From the NCBI RefSeq assembly GCF_022354825.1, contig NZ_CP031168.1:2047501-2111500 (forward strand): a stretch of 64,000 bases of DNA. Reading direction: 5' to 3'. The translations under genes and the position numbers were made by a program. This DNA is from Paenibacillus sp. H1-7 (GTDB lineage Bacteria > Bacillota > Bacilli > Paenibacillales > NBRC-103111). Under the pieces are notes generated by a model. It ran no database searches and was not told where the DNA came from. It saw only the letters and a list, made by a program, of their open reading frames with translations. This document shows, piece by piece, positions 8,540 through 16,630 of the stretch (position 1 is its first letter; every line of letters starts with the position of its first letter).

Positions 8540-8568
8540 TGGGCATTGTCTTTACTTTGTAATATAAT
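8540..8568 (+). promoter_or_regulatory. Possible promoter of the ytpB-like operon
   Basis: TATAAT at 8563-8568 preceded, 17 bases upstream, by a poor -35 (TGGGCA, 8540-8545). The -10 is convincing, the -35 is not; the start would fall near 8575, about 30 bases before the first gene. Confidence 0.4.
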
Positions 8569-8605
8569 TAAGGTTACGAGTTTTATTGTGATGAGGTGAT
8601 TGGTT

Positions 8606-9202
8606 TTGGCATGGACGGAAGCGGTCGAGAAGTTATGGAATATGTTAAGAGATCACCGGCCTTCCCTCTACCCCATGGAGGAATGGGATGATTTGCACGA
8701 TATCCGGATTTCGAAGCTGCCGCAGGAGGGCCTGGATTCCCGTGCGCTTTCTAATGCGAAGGCGGTCAAGGCGGGATTGCACCTGCTGAATGAAAGCCTG
8801 GAGGCTTCGCATAAGCTGTCCCAGGAATTGCACACCCCGTTAGGCAGCTATTGGCATGCAATCATGCACAGGATGGAAGGCGACTACGGCAACTCCAAGT
8901 ATTGGTTCCGGCAAGGAGGGGCGCATCCCGTTGGCGATGCCTTGCAGGCTGCGGCCAAAGCGCGGGTGCAAAGCTATGCTGCGGAAGCCTTCGGCAGCGA
9001 CTCGTTAAAGAATCGGCTGGATAAGCTGGTGTCGGGGCCGTCCTGGGATCCGTACTTGTTCGTGGATATAGTGGAGCAGCAGGTTACCGTCGTTCAGAAC
9101 GAACTGGCGGAGGAGCTGCTGACAGAGCTGCAATGGGTGGAAATCAAGCTTCTCGTGCAATACTCGTTCCAGCAGACCGGAGGACATTCCCTTGAGCTCT
9201 GA
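8606..9202 (+). CDS. Uncharacterised protein coupled to a terpene synthase
   Basis: A 198-residue soluble protein that I cannot assign. It is mostly helical and contains a distinctive central motif HAIMHRMEGDYGNSKYWFRQ followed by GGAHPVGDAL, resembling a motif I associate with uncharacterised bacterial proteins of the GDYxNxKYW type. The TTG at 8606 (LAWTEAVEKLW) is chosen because GAGGTGA ends 6 bases upstream; the TTG at 8600 overlaps that SD. The last 11 bases overlap the start of the terpene synthase gene, so translation is coupled and a role in the same terpenoid pathway is a reasonable but unproven inference. Confidence 0.7.
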   Translation: MAWTEAVEKLWNMLRDHRPSLYPMEEWDDLHDIRISKLPQEGLDSRALSNAKAVKAGLHLLNESLEASHKLSQELHTPLGSYWHAIMHRMEGDYGNSKYWFRQGGAHPVGDALQAAAKARVQSYAAEAFGSDSLKNRLDKLVSGPSWDPYLFVDIVEQQVTVVQNELAEELLTELQWVEIKLLVQYSFQQTGGHSLEL

Positions 9203-10271
9203 TCTGCGCCGCATGTCGCTTGTCCCAGGCAACTCTATTCATCTGATGCTCCGAGTATACCGGTATGTGCTGCCCGAGGTAAGGGAGCAGTTGAAGTTTT
9301 GGCGCTCCAAGGCGGAATCCATTCCGGATCTGGAGCTTCAGAAGCAGGCAATTGACAGCATGACGAGCAAGCAGTTTCACTGTGAAGGCGGGGCTGTATA
9401 TGCTGCCGCTAATTTGCCGATGCGTCATGTGCTTATTCCGTTAATTGTCGCTTTCCAAACGATCAGCGATTACTTGGACAACCTGTGCGACCGCAGCACG
9501 TCGATGGACCCGGACGACTTCCGCATGCTGCACCAATCGATGCTCGATGCCGTCGATCCGGCGGAGCCGCTGCACGATTATTACGCACTCCGGCAGGAGA
9601 AGGAAGACGCCGGGTACTTGAATGAGCTTGTCAAAACATGCCAGGCTAGCATCAGGCTCCTGCCGTCCTATTCTTTGGTAGCGGACAACGTACGCAAGCT
9701 TGTAGGGCTTTATTGCGACCTGCAGGTGTACAAGCATATTCGCCATGAGCTGAGAGAGGACGCGCTGCAAGCCTGGTGGAGCAAGCACGAGGCGAGCTTT
9801 CCGGCCATAAGCTGGAATGAGTTCGCGGCGGCGACGGGGTCGACGCTGGGCGTATTCATGCTGTTTCTGGCAGCCTCGGATTCCCAATTGAAGCCGGCTG
9901 CCGTAGAAACGATTCACGATGCTTATTTTCCGTATATTTGCGGATTGCATATATTGCTGGATTACTTGATTGACCAGGAAGAAGACGAAATCGGCGGCGA
10001 TTTGAACTTTTGCAGCTATTACGACAACATGGATCAGACGGTAGAGCGGATTGCGGCTATCGTGCTGGAAGCGCGCAACAAAGCGAACCGGCTGGAGCAT
10101 CCGGCGTTTCATCGCATGATTATTGAAGGTTTACTCGCATTGTATTTGTCCGATCCGAAAGTAAGCAAGCAGAAGCAGGTCAAGCAAATTTCACGGGAAT
10201 TAATGAAAGGCAGCCCGTTGACGCGCCTTTTTTTCTTCGTCAACAGTGTTTGGATTCGTAAAACATCATAA
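9192..10271 (+). CDS. ytpB: Tetraprenyl-beta-curcumene synthase family (DUF2600/YtpB)
   Basis: A 359-residue large terpene synthase. It shares with Bacillus subtilis YtpB the stretches SKQFHCEGG, QTISDYLDNLCDRS, ELVKTCQ and GLHILLDYLIDQEED. The two Asp-rich segments (DYLDNLCDR and DYLIDQEED) are likely metal/diphosphate-binding sites. YtpB converts C35 tetraprenyl diphosphate to tetraprenyl-beta-curcumene, a sesquarterpene precursor of baciterpenols reported to affect spore resistance. Start is TTG 9192 with GGAGG 8 bases upstream, inside the end of the previous gene. pfkA follows after 42 bases with no terminator between. Confidence 0.93.
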   Translation: MSSDLRRMSLVPGNSIHLMLRVYRYVLPEVREQLKFWRSKAESIPDLELQKQAIDSMTSKQFHCEGGAVYAAANLPMRHVLIPLIVAFQTISDYLDNLCDRSTSMDPDDFRMLHQSMLDAVDPAEPLHDYYALRQEKEDAGYLNELVKTCQASIRLLPSYSLVADNVRKLVGLYCDLQVYKHIRHELREDALQAWWSKHEASFPAISWNEFAAATGSTLGVFMLFLAASDSQLKPAAVETIHDAYFPYICGLHILLDYLIDQEEDEIGGDLNFCSYYDNMDQTVERIAAIVLEARNKANRLEHPAFHRMIIEGLLALYLSDPKVSKQKQVKQISRELMKGSPLTRLFFFVNSVWIRKTS

Positions 10272-10313
10272 TTTCCCGAGCACCTGAGTGCAAGGAATAG
10301 GAGGAAACCATAC

Positions 10314-11279
10314 ATGTCTATTAAAAAAATAGCCGTTTTGACCAGCGGCGGGGATTCGCAAGGAATGAACGCCGCAGTGCGCGCGGTTGTGCGCAGCGGG
10401 CTGTTTCACGGGTTGGAAGTTTATGCGGTGCAGCGCGGCTATGCCGGTTTGATCAACGACGACATCCGCGAGATGGACTTGCGAAGCGTGGGCGACATCA
10501 TTCAACGCGGCGGCACCATTTTGCAAACGGCTCGCTGTAAGGAGTTTATGACACCTGAAGGGCAGCAGCTCGGCGCGGACAACCTGCGGAAGCGGGGCAT
10601 CGACGGTTTGGTAGTTATCGGCGGCGACGGCTCTTACCAAGGCGCCAACAAGCTGAGCAAGCTGGGCATCAAAACGATGGGCTTACCGGGAACGATCGAT
10701 AACGACATTCCGTTCACAGACTTTACAATCGGTTTCGATACGGCCGTCAGCATTGTAGTTGACGCGATCAATAAGCTGCGCGACACCATGAGCTCCCATG
10801 AGCGTTCTTCCGTTGTTGAAGTTATGGGACGCCACTGCGGCGATATTGCGCTGTATGCCGGACTGGCCAGCGGTGCGGAAACGATCCTCGTACCGGAAGT
10901 GCCGTTCGATCTCGATGAAGTAGCACAACGGATGGCGGGCAACTTCGACCAAGGGAAGCGCCATAGTATCGTCGTCGTAGCGGAAGGCGTGTGCAAGGGC
11001 GAAGAAATCGCCAACGAAATCACGAAGCGCAACGGCATTGAGCCGCGCGTTACGGTGTTGGGCCATATCCAACGCGGTGGAGCTCCGACTCACAATGACC
11101 GTATTCTCGGAGGGAAGCTGGGCGATTTTGCCGTCCGCAAGCTGATTGAAGGCGAATCCGGCAAATCATGCGGCGTCATCAAAGGGGAATTGGTTACGAC
11201 TGACATCGATAAAGTAGTCAACTCGAAGAAAGAGTTTAATATGGAACTGTACGAACTGACCAAGCGCTTGTCCCAATAA
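10314..11279 (+). CDS. pfkA: ATP-dependent 6-phosphofructokinase
   Basis: A 321-residue PfkA that phosphorylates fructose 6-phosphate to fructose 1,6-bisphosphate in glycolysis. Key parts are intact: ATP-binding GGDSQGMNAAVRAV (residues 12-25), GGDGSY, the catalytic PGTIDNDI, MGRHCGDIAL and LGHIQRGG. The loop reads SQG where Bacillus has SPG, a variant known in other PFKs. AGGAGGA lies 8 bases before the ATG. Unusually for Bacillota it is followed by a terminator and not by pyk, and it trails the terpene synthase gene, so it may be co-transcribed with it or be a second pfkA copy. Confidence 0.95.
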   Translation: MSIKKIAVLTSGGDSQGMNAAVRAVVRSGLFHGLEVYAVQRGYAGLINDDIREMDLRSVGDIIQRGGTILQTARCKEFMTPEGQQLGADNLRKRGIDGLVVIGGDGSYQGANKLSKLGIKTMGLPGTIDNDIPFTDFTIGFDTAVSIVVDAINKLRDTMSSHERSSVVEVMGRHCGDIALYAGLASGAETILVPEVPFDLDEVAQRMAGNFDQGKRHSIVVVAEGVCKGEEIANEITKRNGIEPRVTVLGHIQRGGAPTHNDRILGGKLGDFAVRKLIEGESGKSCGVIKGELVTTDIDKVVNSKKEFNMELYELTKRLSQ

Positions 11280-11296
11280 GGCTTCATTGCGAAACA

Positions 11297-11354
11297 AGAA
11301 CACCCCGTGGAACGGCCCGCTTAAGGCGAGACGGTTCCATGGGGTGTTCTTTTT
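11297..11354 (+). terminator. Intrinsic terminator of pfkA
   Basis: Arms AGAACACCCC-GTGGAAC and GTTCCAT-GGGGTGTTCT form a stem of about 17 bp followed by TTTTT at 11350-11354. The A-rich flank makes it usable for the convergent peroxiredoxin gene as well. Confidence 0.9.
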
Positions 11355-11396
11355 ACGGCTTAAGCGGCCAAGAACAGGTAAAGCGAATGACGGATC

Positions 11397-11843
11397 TTAG
11401 TTCGTTGTAAGCAGATGCTCCAGAACGGCCATGATCTCGGAGGTAGGGCGGTTCCCTTTTTTGGCGTACACGATTGTTCCGTCAGAGGCTATCACATAGA
11501 CGACACGCTGCTGGCCTAGAAGAAACACTTTCCCGACGTCGTACAACTGGCGGATCCGTTCCTCGTGATCGGAAACGAGAGGGAAGTCATACATAAACTT
11601 TTGGGAAAATTTCCGATGCTCCTCGACGGATGCAGGATTTATACCCAGTACCAGCGCATCATATTTGGCATATTCCGCTTTGGAGTCACGGACGGCACAC
11701 AGCTGCTTCGTACAAATAGGCGTTTCGTCCTTCGGGTAAAAGATTAAGACAATCGGCTGTTTACCGAGATAATCGTTCAATCGGATCGGACCGAGCGTAG
11801 AGTCGGCTTCGAAGGCGGGAGCTTGTTCGCCTATCATCAGCAT
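11397..11843 (-). CDS. Peroxiredoxin, Bcp/AhpC-TSA family
   Basis: A 148-residue thiol peroxidase of the Bcp-like branch that reduces hydrogen and organic peroxides with electrons from thioredoxin. The active site reads PKDETPICTKQLC: Cys44 is the likely peroxidatic residue and Cys49, five residues later, the resolving one as in Bcp. AAAGGAG stands 10 bases before the ATG. It is monocistronic and convergent with pfkA. The exact Bcp subgroup is not certain. Confidence 0.85.
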   Translation of the reverse strand: MLMIGEQAPAFEADSTLGPIRLNDYLGKQPIVLIFYPKDETPICTKQLCAVRDSKAEYAKYDALVLGINPASVEEHRKFSQKFMYDFPLVSDHEERIRQLYDVGKVFLLGQQRVVYVIASDGTIVYAKKGNRPTSEIMAVLEHLLTTN

Positions 11844-11999
11844 GCATCATCATCTCCTTTATAGATTGTCCGTTAGTTTCATTGTAGCTAATATTAGAAA
11901 AAACATGCAACAATGACCGGATTCTGATACGATAGAAAGCATGGCCTATAGAAACGGATCCTTGTAGCTTTTGGACAGAAAAATAGGCGTTTCCATAAG

Positions 12000-12028
12000 T
12001 TGACTTAGTATACATTGTATACTACTAT
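12000..12028 (+). promoter_or_regulatory. Promoter with palindromic operator ahead of the FMN reductase
   Basis: TTGACT (12000-12005) and TACTAT (12023-12028) are separated by 17 bases. Filling the spacer is a perfect inverted repeat, AGTATAC-ATT-GTATACT (12007-12023). Such placement is typical of a repressor operator; MarR/HxlR-type regulators such as YodB control similar azoreductase and nitroreductase genes through TACT/AGTA repeats, but the regulator is not encoded beside it. Confidence 0.6.
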
Positions 12029-12060
12029 GTGTATAAAGTTAAGCGAAGGAGCCAAATGTG

Positions 12061-12594
12061 ATGAAAATAACCATTTTAGCAGGCAGTAATCGCAAGCAAT
12101 CGACTAGCACCCAATTATGCCGATATATCCAAACCGTTCTGGAAGGCAAGGAATGCGAAGTTACGCTGATTGATCTGAATCAATCGCCTGTACCGATTTA
12201 CAGCCCGGATGTCGAAGCGAATGACACTAACCTGCTGTTCATGAAACAGCAATTGAAGGATGCGGACGGCATCGTTCTGGCAACACCCGAATACCACGGC
12301 GCTCCAAGCGGCGTATTGAAAAACGCACTGGACCATGTCGGCTTTGAGCAGTTCGACGGGAAAGTCGTGCTCTCCGTCAGCTCTACGGGAGGCGCTGTTG
12401 GCGTAAGCTCCTTGCAGCAGCTGCAAACGATCGTCCGCAACGTGCACGGCATTAATTGCCCCGAGTGGATTTCGATCGGAGGCGATCAGCGCGTGTTTAC
12501 ACCGGAAGGAGAACCGGCGGACACGAAGGTGAAGGACCGGGTTCATCGCACGGTAAATTATTTTGTACACATGGTAACGACGTTTCGAGGTTAA
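12061..12594 (+). CDS. NAD(P)H-dependent FMN reductase / quinone reductase family
   Basis: A 177-residue flavodoxin-fold oxidoreductase. The FMN phosphate loop is GSNRKQSTSTQL near the N-terminus and the isoalloxazine-binding region is ATPEYHGAPSGVLKNALDHV, both characteristic of NADPH-dependent FMN reductases, chromate/quinone reductases and azoreductases. It probably detoxifies quinones or azo compounds or supplies reduced FMN. ATG 12061 has AAGGAG 8 bases upstream; the preceding GTG (12058) is too close to it. The palindrome in its promoter suggests inducible expression. Confidence 0.85.
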   Translation: MKITILAGSNRKQSTSTQLCRYIQTVLEGKECEVTLIDLNQSPVPIYSPDVEANDTNLLFMKQQLKDADGIVLATPEYHGAPSGVLKNALDHVGFEQFDGKVVLSVSSTGGAVGVSSLQQLQTIVRNVHGINCPEWISIGGDQRVFTPEGEPADTKVKDRVHRTVNYFVHMVTTFRG

Positions 12595-12623
12595 TCAACG
12601 AAATTTTGGAGTGAATAATTGAT

Positions 12624-13298
12624 ATGCCCATCTTGAATAACGATTGGGAAGACTTGCTGGCACAGGAATTCGAGCAGTCCTACTACAAAGAGCTGCGGCA
12701 GTTTCTTAAGGAAGAATACGGATCGCGGACCATCTATCCCGATATGTATGATATTTTCAACGCGCTGCGCTTAACGCCTTATGCGGATACGAAGGTCGTT
12801 ATCCTAGGACAGGACCCGTATCATGGCCCGGGGCAAGCCCATGGGTTGAGCTTCTCCGTGAAGCCGGGAGTCCCTGCGCCGCCGTCATTGCAAAACATGT
12901 TCAAGGAGCTGCGAGACGACCTTGGGTGCAAAATCCCGAATAACGGCTATTTGGTCCGTTGGGCGGAGCAGGGCGTATTGCTGCTCAATACGGTAATGAC
13001 CGTACGGGAGGCTACGCCGAATTCCCATAAGGGTAAAGGCTGGGAACGATTTACGGACTGCGTGATTTCTCAATTGAACCAGCGCGAGCAGCCGGTCCTC
13101 TTCATCCTGTGGGGCAGCCACGCACAGCAAAAGATGCAGCTGATTACAAACAAGCATCATAAGGTGCTGCGTTCCGTTCATCCAAGCCCCTTGTCGGCGC
13201 ACCGCGGATTTTTTGGCAGCAAGCCGTATTCCCAAACCAACGATTTCCTGAGAAGCATCGGCACGGAAGCCATCGACTGGCAAATACCGGACTTATAA
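12624..13298 (+). CDS. ung: Uracil-DNA glycosylase, family 1
   Basis: A 224-residue UDG that excises uracil from DNA as the first step of base-excision repair. The water-activating motif GQDPYH is at residues 62-67 (Asp64 catalytic), the Pro-rich loop is [11 protein letters not shown], and the leucine-intercalation loop [18 protein letters not shown] is complete. Length matches Bacillus Ung. It follows the FMN reductase gene by 29 bases with no terminator between, so the two are probably co-transcribed. Confidence 0.97.
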   Translation: MPILNNDWEDLLAQEFEQSYYKELRQFLKEEYGSRTIYPDMYDIFNALRLTPYADTKVVILGQDPYHGPGQAHGLSFSVKPGVPAPPSLQNMFKELRDDLGCKIPNNGYLVRWAEQGVLLLNTVMTVREATPNSHKGKGWERFTDCVISQLNQREQPVLFILWGSHAQQKMQLITNKHHKVLRSVHPSPLSAHRGFFGSKPYSQTNDFLRSIGTEAIDWQIPDL

Positions 13299-13314
13299 CT
13301 TGATAAGAATAACA

Positions 13315-13349
13315 AAATCCCCGCTGGATAAATTCCAACGGGGATTTTT
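13315..13349. terminator. Bidirectional terminator between ung and the hydrolase gene
   Basis: AAAATCCCCG (13315-13324) and CGGGGATTTTT form a 9-10 bp stem closed by TTGG-like inner pairs, with A-run and T-run flanks, serving both convergent genes. Confidence 0.9.
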
Positions 13350-13364
13350 ACATCCACGGATGCT

Positions 13365-14543
13365 TTATTTATATTCGACATTTGGAGTGTACGTATTCAC
13401 TGCGTTCCACAGTAAAAATTCCTCTACGCCGTTATCCTTCAATGCACGGATCTGCTCTTCGATTTCATGTTTGCCGTACTTGATATAGCCTTGCACCCAG
13501 GAGGCGGTGAAGTCTTGTATCCATGGACGAATAATGGGCTGTATATCGTTGATCGGAGCCAGCTTTTTGTGTGTATCCTTCATCGCTCCGTTGATCGTGA
13601 CGTACGGCTCGGCATCAGGAATTTTGGCTCCGAACCATCCGGTAGAGTAATGGCTTGGATAGATCATCGGGCTGATGACGTCGACATTTTCCGAAATCTT
13701 CTCGAAATCCTGTCCGATCCCTTCCGCGGCGGGAACCGAGGCTGCATAGCCGAAGATGTCCACGGAGACTCGGACGCCTAACGGAGCCAGCTGCTCTCTG
13801 GCATACTTTACGAACTCAGCAACCGCCTGGATTCTAGTCCGTTCGTCTTTGTCATACTTTAATGTATCCGCCCGTTTCTCGAACCCTTCCGGGAATCGCA
13901 CGTAGTCGAACTGAATTTCCTTAAAGCCGGCTTTGGCCGCTTCTTTGGCTATGGCGATGTTGTAATCCCATACTTCTTTTTTATAAGGATTGACGAAGCT
14001 GTCGGGATTGGACTTATTGTTGCCCCACAGGGTGCCGTCCGGATTGATGAATGATAGCTCGGGCTGCTTCTTGGCAAGAACGGTATCTTTGAATACGACG
14101 ATCCGCGCGATAGGATAGATGTCATGCTCCTGCATTGTGCTTATCAGCTTAGGCATATCGGAAATGATTTTTTGGGTCGTTCCCATAGCCTCCAGCTCGG
14201 GATTGCCCGTATTGTAAGTAATGTATCCCCAATCATCTTTAATGTCGACAACCATGGAGTTGAGCTCCGTATCGTCGAGCAGCTTCAGCAGCGTGTTCAT
14301 TCTTGCACCGGCTGCGCTGTGCGCCGTTACATAGACCCCTTTGATTTTAGGGGCGTCTTTTTGCGGATCCTTCTTGTTAAGAGGTCTTAAATAATCGTTA
14401 TTGCCCGTACCGGAGTCGGCTTGCCGGACGACCGCGTTCTTGGAATCGAGCGAAGCCTGAACGAGCTGGTCGAAGCTTACGTTAGGGTGATCGGCTCCGA
14501 CTTGGCCTGCGACCATCAACAGCGATGCTAGTAAAAGTTCCAT
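13365..14543 (-). CDS. Secreted putative glycoside hydrolase (DUF4015/GHL13-type)
   Basis: A 392-residue protein with a TIM-barrel hydrolase-like domain from about residue 68 (KGVYVTAHSAAG) onward, including MVVDIKDDWGYITYNTG, EIQFDYVRFPEGF and VDVISPMIYPSHYS, the hallmark strands of DUF4015 putative glycosidases. The N-terminal MELLLASLLMVAGQVGA is hydrophobic and likely a secretion signal, although it lacks the usual positive n-region and the SD (AGGAG) lies 14 bases upstream, so the start is not certain. It probably cleaves a surface or environmental polysaccharide; substrate unknown. Confidence 0.82.
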   Translation of the reverse strand: MELLLASLLMVAGQVGADHPNVSFDQLVQASLDSKNAVVRQADSGTGNNDYLRPLNKKDPQKDAPKIKGVYVTAHSAAGARMNTLLKLLDDTELNSMVVDIKDDWGYITYNTGNPELEAMGTTQKIISDMPKLISTMQEHDIYPIARIVVFKDTVLAKKQPELSFINPDGTLWGNNKSNPDSFVNPYKKEVWDYNIAIAKEAAKAGFKEIQFDYVRFPEGFEKRADTLKYDKDERTRIQAVAEFVKYAREQLAPLGVRVSVDIFGYAASVPAAEGIGQDFEKISENVDVISPMIYPSHYSTGWFGAKIPDAEPYVTINGAMKDTHKKLAPINDIQPIIRPWIQDFTASWVQGYIKYGKHEIEEQIRALKDNGVEEFLLWNAVNTYTPNVEYK

Positions 14544-14677
14544 ATGCTTGTCAATCTCTCCTTGCCAGAATGATATCTACCATTATAATAAAAGAGTCGA
14601 TAGGTAAATAGAGAACTTTGACGCATTTTGTTGAATTTTTGGTGTTTAGGTTAACTTGTCAAAGAAGGACCGGTGCT

Positions 14678-15838
14678 ATGAAAAATCAAATTTGGACTTT
14701 GCGTGGGCTCAATTTTTTTTACTATGCGACAACGGCTGTCCTCATGCCTTTTTTGCCGATTTATTTTGAATTGAAAGGGTATTCTTCCGCGCAAATCGGG
14801 CTCTTAATGATGTTCGGCCCGTTCGTAGCCATTTTCGCTCAACCGCTATGGGGGTATTTGAGCGACCGGTACCACACGTTGAAATTGATCATTTTCCTTC
14901 TTTGGACTTGTACGCTGCTCTCCAGTACAGGAATTTTCGTCACGGAGGGCTATGGATGGTCATTTTTGTTCATGCTGCTGCTTTACTTTTTCATGCTTTC
15001 TTCCGTTCCGCTATTGGACAGTGTGACGATCAAAGCGACGATCCATGCCGGCTTGCCCTACGGCTCCGTGCGGATGTGGGGATCACTCGGCTTCACATTG
15101 ATGGCGATGACGGCAGGCTCGGTTCTCAGCCTGATTGGGGGACTGCAGAGCATTCCATGGCTGTATTGGTCCATATGGGTTTTTCCTCTCGTGCTGCTGT
15201 TGTTTCTTAAGGACGAAAAGGGAGGCGGTCCGGGCATTTCCATTACCGCCCTTACTAGTGTTCTCAAAAACCGTCCTTTTTTATGGTTTTTGCTTCTGAT
15301 TTTTTTGCTAATGATTCCGCACCGGATGAATGACGGATTGCTGGTGCTGTATTTGAAGGATTTGGGGGCACCCGATTCGATGGCCGGTTGGGCTTGGGCG
15401 CTCGCAGCATTAAGCGAAGTACCGACCTTCGCATTGCTGGGCAGGTATATGCACCGGTTTCATGAGCTGGCGCTGCTTGGAATGGTAGCGGTATTGTATA
15501 CGGTCCGTTGGGCATTGTATGCATGGATCACGGATCCGTCAATCCTCATTGCGCTGCAGCTCACGCATTCCGTAACCTTTGCCGTGTTCTGGATTGTTGC
15601 CGTACAGTACGCCGTGAGGCTTGTACCGGAAGAGCTGCGCTCGACGGGGCAGGCGATGCTTGCGGCCGTGTTTCTTGGACTCGCAGGGATTACCGGTGGC
15701 TTCGTTGGAGGCTATATTAAAGATCTGTGGGGCGGCCAGGCCATGTACGGCTTCGGAGCCTGCTTGACTGCTATAGCTGCCGTTCTGCTGCTAGGCACCC
15801 ATGCGGTTTCCCGCAAGGAGCGGAGCCTTCAAAAGTAA
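14678..15838 (+). CDS. MFS transporter, PPP/MFS_1_like family (second copy)
   Basis: A 386-residue, 12-helix transporter. Its opening YYATTAVLMPFLPIYFELKGYSSAQIGLL followed by PLWGYLSDRYHTLK is the same arrangement as in the MFS protein encoded at 5336-6502, so the two are paralogues about 9 kb apart. Conserved later parts also correspond (IPHRMNDGLLVLYLK, GWAWALAALSEVP). The start is ATG 14678 with GAAGGA 8 bases upstream; a 60-base longer frame is not supported. Substrate unknown. Confidence 0.82.
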   Translation: MKNQIWTLRGLNFFYYATTAVLMPFLPIYFELKGYSSAQIGLLMMFGPFVAIFAQPLWGYLSDRYHTLKLIIFLLWTCTLLSSTGIFVTEGYGWSFLFMLLLYFFMLSSVPLLDSVTIKATIHAGLPYGSVRMWGSLGFTLMAMTAGSVLSLIGGLQSIPWLYWSIWVFPLVLLLFLKDEKGGGPGISITALTSVLKNRPFLWFLLLIFLLMIPHRMNDGLLVLYLKDLGAPDSMAGWAWALAALSEVPTFALLGRYMHRFHELALLGMVAVLYTVRWALYAWITDPSILIALQLTHSVTFAVFWIVAVQYAVRLVPEELRSTGQAMLAAVFLGLAGITGGFVGGYIKDLWGGQAMYGFGACLTAIAAVLLLGTHAVSRKERSLQK

Positions 15839-15854
15839 CTGTTTTCTATATCAA

Positions 15855-15891
15855 ACAAAAAAAGCCATCGGCCTTAAATAGGCGGATGGCT
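15855..15891 (-). terminator. Terminator of tatA
   Basis: AGCCATC-GGCC and GGC-GGATGGCT form a hairpin with one mismatch; on the minus strand it is followed by TTTTTTTGTTTGA. On the plus strand the trailing CGTTATTTT is weaker. Confidence 0.8.
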
Positions 15892-15904
15892 CGTTATTTT
15901 GTCC

Positions 15905-16150
15905 TCACCCTTGTTTGGTTTGGCTTGGAACTACATTGTCCTGCTTCGGAGCTTCAGCGGATATTAGTTCTTTCTTCTGAACCGGGGGTTCATCATTAGA
16001 TCCGGAGTTGTTGTTGCCCGTTGTGGCATCCTTGAACTCGCGGAACATTTTACCGAAACCGCGGCCGAGCTCCGGCAATTTATTCGGGCCGAACAGCAGC
16101 AATGCGACAAGAGCAATTAATATGATATGCCATGGTGAAAGTGCGCCCAT
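15905..16150 (-). CDS. tatA: TatA/TatE-type twin-arginine translocase subunit
   Basis: An 81-residue Sec-independent translocase component. One N-terminal transmembrane helix (WHIILIALVALLLFG) is followed by the conserved FGPNKLPELGRGFGKMFREFKDAT amphipathic helix and a polar, unstructured tail. TatA oligomers form the pore through which folded twin-arginine substrates cross the membrane. No tatC is next to it, so it is a stand-alone tatA copy. Confidence 0.93.
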   Translation of the reverse strand: MGALSPWHIILIALVALLLFGPNKLPELGRGFGKMFREFKDATTGNNNSGSNDEPPVQKKELISAEAPKQDNVVPSQTKQG

Positions 16151-16255
16151 GCGATCTACCTCCGTTATATAGTATTAACTCTATCATACCATTATTTTAA
16201 GGAAATATAACGAAAAATTTATTACGAAACACGAAATTTTTCGCGAATCCAAAAT

Positions 16256-16288
16256 AAAGACGCCCTCAATGGAGCAAGGCGTCTTTTT
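16256..16288. terminator. Bidirectional terminator overlapping a small gene's end
   Basis: AAAGACGCC (16256-16264) and GGCGTCTTT (16278-16286) are perfect complements with T-rich sequence on both sides. The stop codon of the minus-strand small gene (16266-16268) lies inside the loop. Confidence 0.8.
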
Positions 16289-16454
16289 GATGTTCGGAAA
16301 TACTGTATTGAATAATTTCCATTGCATCCTCGGCTTCCAATGCTTCAAGCCCGTTACGCAGAACGATCTCAAAATCGAGCTCGGACCGCTTCAGGAAAGG
16401 ATACAACTCGGGAGTCAATCTCATTACAATCGTCGATAACTTTACTGTTTCCAC
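16266..16454 (-). CDS. Small hypothetical protein
   Basis: A 62-residue protein, not recognised. It reads as one beta-strand plus two helices (KLSTIVMRLTPELYPFLKRS, then LEAEDAMEIIQYSI) with normal Paenibacillus-like codon use. The GTG at 16454 is 9 bases after AAAGG; an ATG at 16458-16460 is only 3 bases from it. The last codons lie in a terminator hairpin, which shows compact packing and argues that the gene is real. Function unknown. Confidence 0.55.
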   Translation of the reverse strand: METVKLSTIVMRLTPELYPFLKRSELDFEIVLRNGLEALEAEDAMEIIQYSISEHQKDALLH

Positions 16455-16630
16455 AAGCATCACCCTTTCTCGTCATCTCTTGGAGAGGATCAGGCTAGAC
16501 TTACGTGTAGCAGCACAGGTAAAGCATGAGGAGTTGTATGAAATTACTTCTTTCATTATAACACAAATGACGCAAGAATGTATGGGATTTTATTCTAATC
16601 TTTTCTTAATATTAAATCCTTGTCCACTGC

